A DNA stretch of 10,395 bases from the NCBI GenBank assembly GCA_031285485.1, contig JAITWC010000006.1, forward strand, positions 1 through 10,395, read 5' to 3'. This DNA is from Alistipes sp. (GTDB lineage Bacteria; Bacteroidota; Bacteroidia; Bacteroidales; Rikenellaceae). The notes under the pieces are model-generated. The model made no database searches. It saw only the letters and a program-made list of their open reading frames with translations, and was not told the origin of the DNA. Position 1 is the stretch's first letter; every line of letters begins with the position of its first letter. Positions 1-5,347 of the stretch are shown here, in pieces. A program made the position numbers and the translations under genes.

Positions 1-185
1 CGGGCTACCGCAACTACTTCACCGGCGGTGCGTTCCAACAGGGCGTCGACGGGTATTACTGGTCGTCGGAGGCGGCCGGTTCGTCCACCGGGTACGACCT
101 GTACTTCCATTCGTCCGGCGTCAACCCGCTGACCAACTACCACGATTACAATTACAGCCTCTCCGTCCGCTGCGTGCGGCAGTGA
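1..185 (+). CDS. C-terminal end of a Fibrobacter-type paralogous domain (FSMPD-like) surface protein, partial
   Basis: Only the last 60 codons are present (reading frame starting at base 3), ending in a TGA at 183-185; the start lies left of the window. The residues are rich in Tyr, Ser, Gly and Asn, with the pattern DGYYWSS, a Tyr/Phe/Ser stretch, and the ending SLSVRCVRQ. This pattern (GYYWSS, then YxLxF, then xSVRCV at the very C-terminus) is typical of the Fibrobacter succinogenes major paralogous domain (TIGR02145-like) found at the ends of many secreted Bacteroidetes proteins, some of them fimbrillin-like. The single Cys in the last few residues is a usual family feature. Function is not known for this domain; an exported or cell-surface role is inferred from the family. 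The gene converges on the EEP gene, with 41 bp between the two stop codons. Confidence 0.75.
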   Translation, partial: GYRNYFTGGAFQQGVDGYYWSSEAAGSSTGYDLYFHSSGVNPLTNYHDYNYSLSVRCVRQ

Positions 186-226
186 CGGCGGCGGGGGTGT
201 TATTCCGGTGCGGTACGCGGCCCCTC

Positions 227-1405
227 TCACGGCCCGATCTCGAATCTCGCCACCACGGGCAGGTGGTCGCTCGCGCCATGGGGATCGAAAGCTCCGTCGC
301 GAAACGTGCGGCGCGGCGCGCCGCGGTAGCGCCCCTCGCCGCTGATCAGGAACTCGCGGTCGAAGACCTCCATCCCCGTGAAACGCACCCGGCCATCATC
401 GCGCGGCGCCACGGCCTCCCCGCCGCTCTCCCCGCCGAGCAGCGACGCCGAAACGATCGTCTGGTCGAACAGCTGCCACCGCCCGAGGAACACCAGCGTC
501 CCCACGCCGCGCCGCCACAGAGGCCACGCCGCGTTGTACAGCACCGCCCGCCCCGGTTCGCGCGCCGCCGCGCCTAAGGCGTCCTCCACCCCCGGCGCGG
601 CCCCGAGACCCGTGCGCAGGGCGCGGTCGTCGGGGTTATCGTTCATATCGCCCATCACCACGACCCTCGCGCCGGGTTCGACGGTGTGCAGCGAATCGAC
701 GATGCGCCGTGTGATGGCCGCCGCGTGCAGGCGCAACCGCTCCGAGAGCCGGCCGCCGTAGCGCGACGGCCAGTGGCAGAGGATGAAGTGGATGCGCGCG
801 CCGTGGAGCCGTCCGCTCACAAGGAGTTGGTCGCGGCTGCGGTAGAGCGTGTCGGCGGGGAGCGTGTAGCGGTAGGTGCGCACGCCCTCGGGCGTGAACA
901 TTTCGGGGCGGTAGAGCATCGCCACGTCTATTCCGCGCCGGTCGGGCGACTCGCGGTGGACGATGGCGTAGCGGCGGCGGGCGATGGCGGGACGGCGGAT
1001 GAGATCTTCCACGACGTCGCGGTTTTCCACCTCGGCCAAACCGATCACCGCCGGGCCTCCGGCGCAGTCGGGCGCGAGGCGGGCGATGACGGAGGCGATG
1101 TTGTCTAACTTGGCGTTGTAGCGCTCGGGCGTCCACCGGTTCGCGCCGCCGGGGGTGAAGTCGCCGTCGAACACGCGCGGGTCGCGCACCCAGTCGAAAA
1201 GGTTCTCGACGTTCCACCACGCCGCCGCGACGGTTACGCGCCTTCGGGCGGGGGGCATCGGCGCCGTTTTCGTGGTTGCCTCCGAAGAGGCAAGAGCAAA
1301 ATCGCCCGTTTTCGTGGTTGCCTCCGAAGAGGCAAGGAGCAAATCGCCCGCCGTCGCCGACAGCGTGAGCGCGGTCAGGACCATTGCGCGGTGTTTCAGT
1401 CGCAT
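227..1405 (-). CDS. Secreted endonuclease/exonuclease/phosphatase (EEP) family protein
   Basis: This is a 392-residue EEP-fold enzyme (DNase I/exonuclease III-like metal-dependent phosphoesterase). Family motifs are in order: WNVENLFD (64-71), GLAEVEN with the metal-binding Glu125, RRGIDVAMLYRP (157-166), CHWPS with His211, GDMND (252-256) and the terminal SDH (379-381). The set looks catalytically complete. The ATG at 1405 was chosen over an in-frame ATG at 1471 because it begins a good Sec signal peptide (MRLKHRAMVLTALTLSATAG), leaves a 11-bp gap to the upstream gene, and avoids an Arg-rich extension overlapping that gene. No lipobox is seen, so the product is probably periplasmic or secreted. 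Residues 21-48 are two near-identical 14-residue repeats (see the repeat entry) that appear inserted between signal peptide and enzyme. It is the last gene of an operon with DUF5689 and DUF4493 lipoproteins. Substrate (DNA, RNA or a phosphoester) cannot be told from sequence. Confidence 0.9.
   Translation of the reverse strand: MRLKHRAMVLTALTLSATAGDLLLASSEATTKTGDFALASSEATTKTAPMPPARRRVTVAAAWWNVENLFDWVRDPRVFDGDFTPGGANRWTPERYNAKLDNIASVIARLAPDCAGGPAVIGLAEVENRDVVEDLIRRPAIARRRYAIVHRESPDRRGIDVAMLYRPEMFTPEGVRTYRYTLPADTLYRSRDQLLVSGRLHGARIHFILCHWPSRYGGRLSERLRLHAAAITRRIVDSLHTVEPGARVVVMGDMNDNPDDRALRTGLGAAPGVEDALGAAAREPGRAVLYNAAWPLWRRGVGTLVFLGRWQLFDQTIVSASLLGGESGGEAVAPRDDGRVRFTGMEVFDREFLISGEGRYRGAPRRTFRDGAFDPHGASDHLPVVARFEIGP
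1265..1348 (-). repeat. Two tandem 42-bp repeats, each with a perfect 7-bp palindrome, inside the EEP gene
   Basis: Units lie at 1265-1306 and 1307-1348. They are nearly identical, differing only in a few bases around the AGAGCAAAA / GGAGCAAA stretch. Each holds a perfect inverted repeat TTGCCTC-CGAA-GAGGCAA (1276-1293 and 1318-1335). On the coding (minus) strand the loop reads C-TTCG-G, the very stable cUUCGg tetraloop in RNA. The unit is a multiple of three and stays open, encoding GD(F/L)xLASSEATTKT twice directly after the signal peptide. The mRNA therefore carries two strong adjacent hairpins about 70 to 130 nt into the reading frame. It could be a REP-like mobile palindrome that has inserted and doubled, or a locally expanded spacer; the window has no further copy. 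Confidence 0.9.
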
Positions 1406-1416
1406 CTTGCCCGTTA

Positions 1417-2220
1417 TTATGGTTGCGGGAAGTCGCGCACGTCGCCGAGGTCGCGCAGGGTGAGCTGCCACAGATCGTTGTAGCGGGTGAGGATGCCCAC
1501 AAGGGTGCCGTAGCCCGACGGCAGGCGCTCGGTGGCGAAGTCGGCGTAGTCAGACGTGCGAACCTCCATAGTGCGCCCCCCGCGGTCGGCGATCACGCGG
1601 CTCGTGGCGGTGGCTCCCTCGGTGAAGTCGGCCACGCCGCCCATCACGAAGCGCACGTCGCGCAGCTCGACCAGCACACCGACCATCGCCGCGCCTTCGC
1701 TCAGGGCGATCTCGGGCAGCGTCACCTCCCGCGGGAGAGCCGCCGTCGGGTCGGGCCAGCCGTCGAACGAAACGCACTCGCCCCACATCGACCACGGGAT
1801 GCGGTTGGCGTATGTTCCGCGCCAACCCAGCTGCATCTCGCCGCCCCACTGCACCGCCGCCATGCCGCGCAGTCGCAGCACCACGCGCTGGCCCACGCGG
1901 TTGGACGCCGCGAGGCCGCTCTGGTCGATGCCGATGGCGATGGCGCCCGTGTCGTCGGCAACGTAGAGTTGTTTGAACAGGTTGCCCGAGGCGTCGTTGG
2001 CGGTGACTATCCCGCGCACGATGTAATCCTCGGCGATGAGTGAGCGGTTGGAGAGGGTGTCGTACTGGGCGCGTACCTCGGCGATGGTGCGGTTGGGCGC
2101 AGGGCCGTCGTAGCGCGGCTCCCGCATGGGCGGCATCTCCCACTCCTTCTCGCACCCGCCCGCCATAAGCATCGGTGCGCAGGTCAGCAGCGCGAGGAGG
2201 CGGATCACAGGCCGTTTCAT
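1417..2220 (-). CDS. DUF5689 domain lipoprotein (OB-fold-like)
   Basis: A 267-residue lipoprotein: the signal MKRPVIRLLALLTC continues to a lipobox MAGGC with Cys23 as the likely lipidated residue. The rest matches DUF5689 of Bacteroidetes: TIAEVRAQYD, then YIVRGIVTANDASGNLFKQL, YVADDTGAIAIGID, GQRVVLRLRG and a second half ending YNDLWQLTLRDLGDVRDF. The pattern of beta strands with DDTGAI and GQRVxL resembles an OB fold, as found beside nuclease domains in some secreted DNases (inference). The ATG at 2220 was chosen over the ATG at 2247 because it starts the signal peptide, and it lies one base after the upstream stop codon, suggesting translational coupling. The downstream EEP start is 11 bp past its stop. 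Likely role: surface-anchored partner or ligand-binding subunit of the neighbouring enzyme. No catalytic residues were recognised. Confidence 0.85.
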   Translation of the reverse strand: MKRPVIRLLALLTCAPMLMAGGCEKEWEMPPMREPRYDGPAPNRTIAEVRAQYDTLSNRSLIAEDYIVRGIVTANDASGNLFKQLYVADDTGAIAIGIDQSGLAASNRVGQRVVLRLRGMAAVQWGGEMQLGWRGTYANRIPWSMWGECVSFDGWPDPTAALPREVTLPEIALSEGAAMVGVLVELRDVRFVMGGVADFTEGATATSRVIADRGGRTMEVRTSDYADFATERLPSGYGTLVGILTRYNDLWQLTLRDLGDVRDFPQP

Positions 2221-2221
2221 C

Positions 2222-3541
2222 CTATCGGGAGACGTTGAGGTCGGCAAGGAAGTAGCGGTTCGCGGCGGCGGACGAGATGACGACGCGCGTGGCGGCGGTG
2301 GCGCCGGTGATCGTCACCGTGTAGCGTTTCATCGCCGCGGACGCGGCAATCGTTCCCCCGTCGGGCGTTCCGGCGGGAAGCGTTATCGAGCCGCCCGATG
2401 CGACCGAGCCGCCGCCCGTGACGGAGACCGCGAGGCCGGCGGGTGCGCTCTCGAAGTTGGCGGCGAGGAACGTCAGCACGACCGTCGCGGGGGTGTCGCC
2501 CAGCGCGGCAAGCGGCGGCGTGGTGGCCGTGCCGCCCGTCGTGCCGGCCATGTTGCCCATCTTCAGCCCGCCCGCGCAGAGGTAGCCGTTCTCGAATGTC
2601 CAGCCCGAAAGCCCGGCGGCCTCTATCGCCGAGAGTAGCGTCAGGGTGGGAAACCAGGCCGAGGCGTTGAACGTCGCGCCCTCGGCGGGGTACGCCGGTC
2701 CGGTGCATTTGGCAAAATCCGCGGCGAACACGACCATTGCGGGGCCGGGTGTGCCGCCGTTGTTGCCGCCATCGCCGCCGCCCGAAGGATCGACCGTTAT
2801 CTCCATATCCCGCCCGTCGGTCTCCGTGTCCAACTCCGCCTCGATGCCCACGCCGCCGTTGTTGGGGTTGACTCTGAGCGTCACCGTCCACACCTCGCGG
2901 GCGGCGAGGGTCATCGGCACGCTCCCCGCGCCGGCGACCGTGAGCGGTGTGCCGTCGAGAGTGAGGGTCAGAGTTGCGCCGCCGGGTGTGAAGTGGCCGG
3001 TGGCGTTCCTGTTCGTGCCGGAGTATGCGAGGCTGCCCGCGCCCTGCGCGATGACGGGGATTATGTCGCCCAGCCCCGCCGTCGCAAGGGATGTGTCGTA
3101 CACGAAGCGCACCCCGGCGTTGATTTGCCTGCACAGGAACGCCACGGGGGTCGTGCCGCCGGGAGTTATGACAATGTTTGCAGCCGTGGCCGAGTAGAAC
3201 GGCGCGTCGAAAGCGGGGACGGTGAAGCGGCTTTGTGCCGATTGCAGGGTGCCGGTATAGGTTCCGGCGGGCAGGTTTTCGATCTTGCCGTCGGCGGGGA
3301 TCATGCCGTCGTAGGCCACCGTCGTGCCCGATTGCAGGGTGAGGTGATAGGTTTTGGTGTCGAGGTTCGCGGCGCGTGTGGCGGCGGGCGAATCCACGTC
3401 GATGACCGTCGGGTCGGACCAGGCGCTGACGGCGAGCGAACCGTAACCCGTCTCGTAGTCGGTGGTGCGGTTGCATGATGTGAAAATCGCCGCGGCAGCA
3501 AAGACAGCTGCGGCGGCGATGGTGGCGTTCGATCTCTTCAT
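2222..3541 (-). CDS. DUF4493 domain lipoprotein with C-terminal beta-sandwich domain
   Basis: A 439-residue lipoprotein and first gene of the three-gene operon. The N-terminus is a hydrophobic Ala-rich signal ending in a lipobox IFTSC (Cys23). Residues about 30-250 look like DUF4493, a Bacteroidetes surface-protein family: YGSLAVS near the start, KTYHLTL, the GKIENLPAGTY turn typical of these beta-domains, and a following ITPGGTTPVAFLCRQINAGV stretch. A Gly/Pro/Asn linker (about 252-268) leads to a second domain (about 269-439) with FAADFAKCTG, GLSGWTFENGY, GGLKMG, TTPPLA and a terminal YFLADLNVSR. This is the pattern of jelly-roll domains of the choice-of-anchor or adhesin type, often carbohydrate- or surface-binding. 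The function is not known. It starts about 90 nt downstream of a good promoter and ends one base before the DUF5689 start. The product probably sits on the cell surface. Confidence 0.75.
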   Translation of the reverse strand: MKRSNATIAAAAVFAAAAIFTSCNRTTDYETGYGSLAVSAWSDPTVIDVDSPAATRAANLDTKTYHLTLQSGTTVAYDGMIPADGKIENLPAGTYTGTLQSAQSRFTVPAFDAPFYSATAANIVITPGGTTPVAFLCRQINAGVRFVYDTSLATAGLGDIIPVIAQGAGSLAYSGTNRNATGHFTPGGATLTLTLDGTPLTVAGAGSVPMTLAAREVWTVTLRVNPNNGGVGIEAELDTETDGRDMEITVDPSGGGDGGNNGGTPGPAMVVFAADFAKCTGPAYPAEGATFNASAWFPTLTLLSAIEAAGLSGWTFENGYLCAGGLKMGNMAGTTGGTATTPPLAALGDTPATVVLTFLAANFESAPAGLAVSVTGGGSVASGGSITLPAGTPDGGTIAASAAMKRYTVTITGATAATRVVISSAAANRYFLADLNVSR

Positions 3542-3594
3542 TGTTTAAGTTCTATTTGGTGTATGTAATCTGCGTGGAAAGTGACCCTCCCTCC

Positions 3595-3610
3595 TGTATT
3601 ATGAAATACA
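3595..3610 (-). other. Small perfect hairpin in the operon leader, followed by a G-rich tract
   Basis: TGTATT (3595-3600) and AATACA (3605-3610) are perfect inverted repeats around a 4-nt loop. In the minus-strand leader RNA the hairpin is followed at once by the purine run GGAGGGAGGG (3585-3594), roughly 45-55 nt upstream of the DUF4493 start. It is too weak and lacks a U tract to be a terminator. A role in leader structure or translation is possible but only inferred. Confidence 0.4.
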
Positions 3611-3614
3611 AATT

Positions 3615-3635
3615 GGTAGCGGGGATGGGTAGCGG
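3615..3635. promoter_or_regulatory. Direct repeat GGTAGCGG x2 at the predicted transcription start (candidate operator)
   Basis: GGTAGCGG occurs at 3615-3622 and again at 3628-3635, 13 bp apart start to start. This places one copy on the predicted start site of the minus-strand operon and the other just downstream of it. Direct repeats in this position are a common arrangement for repressor binding. No cognate regulator gene is in the window, so the operator role is inferred from spacing and position alone. Confidence 0.35.
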
Positions 3636-3637
3636 AA

Positions 3638-3667
3638 CAAATGTACGATATTTTTCCGACTGTCCAA
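3638..3667 (-). promoter_or_regulatory. Bacteroidetes-type promoter of the DUF4493-DUF5689-EEP operon
   Basis: On the minus strand TTG (3665-3667) is followed after exactly 19 nt by TACATTTG (3638-3645), matching the Bacteroidetes primary sigma consensus TTTG-N19-TAnnTTTG. Predicted start is near 3631-3634, giving a leader of about 90 nt before the ATG at 3541. An imperfectly spaced inverted repeat GACTGT/ACAGTC (3658-3663 and 3673-3678) brackets the -33 element and may be a further regulatory site. Confidence 0.75.
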
Positions 3668-3684
3668 GTTAAACAGTCAGGAAA

Positions 3685-3926
3685 ATGAAGATTCACGAGC
3701 TAATCAGCTTCAATCGGGAAGTGCTTCGCCGGATCCAACACGTGGGGATAAGCCCCGACGACTACAAATACACCGATCTCTACGGGAGTACCGGAAGCGG
3801 ATCGCTGACGGAAAGAAAGTGACCTACGACCGTCGTGGCTTTGTGGACTACATCACCCTCTCGACGAGCGTACTGTTCCCGGGGAAATATGTGCTTGACA
3901 TTGGTCAGGGCTTTTGCGCTGTCTTT
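3685..3926 (+). pseudogene. Decayed small Bacteroidetes gene (MKIHELIsFNRE... family), frameshifted
   Basis: An ATG at 3685 opens a 45-codon frame ending at a TGA at 3820-3822. It begins MKIHELISFNREVLRRI and continues GISPDDYKYTDLY, which resembles the start of a family of small (about 80-120 residue) Bacteroidetes proteins of unknown function, some with a C-terminal DNA-binding-like segment (recalled from memory, not searched). After DLY the sensible reading moves to the +1 frame: YRKRIADGKKVTY. One lost G in the GGGAG run near 3793 would explain this (GGGGAG restores DLYGEYRKR). Beyond KVTY, fragments such as VVAL and HHPLDERTV appear in different frames, suggesting several further indels. 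The right boundary is uncertain and set at the edge of the next gene. It sits between two minus-strand units and has no clear promoter of its own, so it is probably a remnant. Confidence 0.5.
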
Positions 3927-5165
3927 TCACGCATTACGAAGTGCGTTCTCAATATCTTCGGCAAGGTCGCCGGCATCCTCCAGTCCAACCGAAAACCGTA
4001 CAAGATCGTCCTCGATGCCCGCCGTGAGTTTCATCTCGGGCGTGAAGGTGCAGTAGATGGTGGAGGATGGGTGTATGACGAGCGACTTGTTGTCGAAAAG
4101 ATTCGTCGCGCGGCGCCACACCCGCAGCGCGTCCATAAACCTGAAACACGCCTCACGCGAGCCGAGCGAAAGGGTGAACATGGCTCCCGGCCGGCCCGTG
4201 AAAAGGGAGTCGGAGAGTGCTTTGTAAGGCGACGAGTCGAGACCCGGGTAACCGACCCGCGCGACCTTCGGATGACCCTCGAAACGTCGGGCCAGCGCGT
4301 TGGCCGAGGCACTCATCCGCTCGAAACGCACCAGCAAAGTCTCAAGGCCCAACGAGTGGGTGGCGGCGGTGTCGGGCGTCATCACGGCTCCGAGGTTGCG
4401 CACCGTCTCGCCGCGAAGTTTGGCCGTCAGGCTCGACACGCCGGCGGATGGCTCGGGCACCGCGGCGAGCCGCGGATTGCGCGACCAGTCGGCTGTGCCG
4501 TGGTCGACGATCACCCCTCCCGTTCCGGTCGCCCCGCCCGAGATATATTTTGTGGTCGAAACTATCTCGACGTCGATCCCCGCCCGCCGCGCGTCGAAAG
4601 CGCACCACGGCACGATGGTCGTGTCGACGATCATCGGCACACCCCTAACGCGCAGTATCTTCGATATAGCGGGCAGGTCGGCCACCTCCATGTGGGGATT
4701 GGTGACAACCTCGGCGAAGAAGGCGCAGGTGCGGTCGTCCACCGCGGCGGCGATCTGCTCCACATCGCCGGCGTCGACGAACCTTACCTCGACCCCGAAC
4801 GCCGCGAGGCTGCGGAAAAACGAGAACGTGTTGCCGAAAAGATGGGGCGACGAGACGATGTTACTCCCGACCGAGGCGATGGCGAAAAAGGTGTTTGTGA
4901 TGGCGGCCATGCCCGATGACAGGGCCACGACGCTTTCGGCGCCCGAGGCCGCGCTCGCTTTCTGTTCGAAGTTGGTGACGTTGGGGTTCGAGACGCGTGA
5001 ATAGGTGTGGCGCCCGCTCTCGCCCCTGAACGCCGCGGCGATAGACTCGGAGTCGGGAAACTCGAAGGCGGCGTTGCGGTACACGGGCAGCGTGATGGCG
5101 CCGTGGGCGTCGGGCCGTGCAAACACGGTGTCGATCACGCGGGTCGAAAATCGAGGCTCTTTCAT
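3927..5165 (-). CDS. Trans-sulfuration family PLP enzyme (MetY-like; O-acetylhomoserine sulfhydrylase or lyase)
   Basis: A 412-residue member of the Cys/Met metabolism PLP-dependent family (PF01053). Visible landmarks: YSRVSNP (55-61), whose Tyr and Arg contact PLP phosphate in the partner subunit; SSGMAAI (83-89); the Asp in VDTT (Asp181) that pairs with the pyridine nitrogen; the PLP lysine in STTKYISGG (Lys206); GGVIVDHG; and the C-terminal VRFSVGLEDAGDL. The full length and intact motifs suggest an active enzyme. GGVIVD after the lysine and the size point towards O-acetylhomoserine sulfhydrylase (sulfide plus O-acetylhomoserine to homocysteine), but cystathionine gamma-synthase or methionine gamma-lyase activity cannot be excluded. 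The start at 5165 fits the family N-terminus (FSTRVID) and lies about 24 nt from a predicted transcription start; a longer frame to 5666 overlaps the promoter, terminator and next gene. It is monocistronic and cytoplasmic. Confidence 0.9.
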   Translation of the reverse strand: MKEPRFSTRVIDTVFARPDAHGAITLPVYRNAAFEFPDSESIAAAFRGESGRHTYSRVSNPNVTNFEQKASAASGAESVVALSSGMAAITNTFFAIASVGSNIVSSPHLFGNTFSFFRSLAAFGVEVRFVDAGDVEQIAAAVDDRTCAFFAEVVTNPHMEVADLPAISKILRVRGVPMIVDTTIVPWCAFDARRAGIDVEIVSTTKYISGGATGTGGVIVDHGTADWSRNPRLAAVPEPSAGVSSLTAKLRGETVRNLGAVMTPDTAATHSLGLETLLVRFERMSASANALARRFEGHPKVARVGYPGLDSSPYKALSDSLFTGRPGAMFTLSLGSREACFRFMDALRVWRRATNLFDNKSLVIHPSSTIYCTFTPEMKLTAGIEDDLVRFSVGLEDAGDLAEDIENALRNA

Positions 5166-5195
5166 CGTCGGTCGGTTTTGTGTCTTTTGCAACGG

Positions 5196-5225
5196 CAAAG
5201 GTAACCATTGCGCCGTCTCCCGCAA
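5196..5225 (-). promoter_or_regulatory. Bacteroidetes-type promoter of the PLP enzyme gene
   Basis: On the minus strand TTG (5223-5225), a 19-nt spacer and TACCTTTG (5196-5203) match the Bacteroidetes consensus exactly in spacing. The predicted start is near 5189-5192, giving a leader of only about 25 nt before the ATG at 5165. It lies just downstream of the terminator that closes the neighbouring lipoprotein gene. Confidence 0.75.
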
Positions 5226-5278
5226 TGCGTATTTATACCCGAAGTTCAGCGCCCGGGTCGTTGGCAGTTCGGTAATCA

Positions 5279-5317
5279 CAAAACAAGGGCGGCGTACCGT
5301 GTCGAGGTGCGCCGCCC
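5279..5317 (-). terminator. Intrinsic terminator of the BspA-like lipoprotein gene
   Basis: On the minus strand GGGCGGCG (5310-5317) pairs perfectly with CGCCGCCC (5287-5294). One mismatch then three more pairs (ACC/GGT) close onto a 7-nt loop. The right arm is followed by the T-rich run TTGTTTTGT (5278-5286). It begins 31 bp after the stop codon of the lipoprotein gene and insulates the PLP enzyme promoter from read-through. Confidence 0.85.
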
Positions 5318-5347
5318 GCTTTGTCGGTGGTTTCGTTGCGGTTGCGA

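Noticed and set aside
1265..1348. Possible CRISPR or phase-variable simple repeat
   Set aside because: There are only two directly abutting 42-bp units with no spacers and no nearby cas genes, and the unit is too long and in frame to act as a slippage tract that switches the gene off.
2217..3476. Minus-strand open frame of 419 codons parallel to the DUF4493 gene
   Set aside because: It is an alternate frame of the DUF4493 gene, rich in Arg and His and without signal peptide or domain pattern, while the DUF4493 frame has a lipobox, domain motifs and a promoter.
3819..4919. Plus-strand open frame of 366 codons
   Set aside because: It is mostly antisense to the PLP enzyme gene, which has all its catalytic motifs. 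The frame has no recognisable domain and starts inside the decayed small gene.
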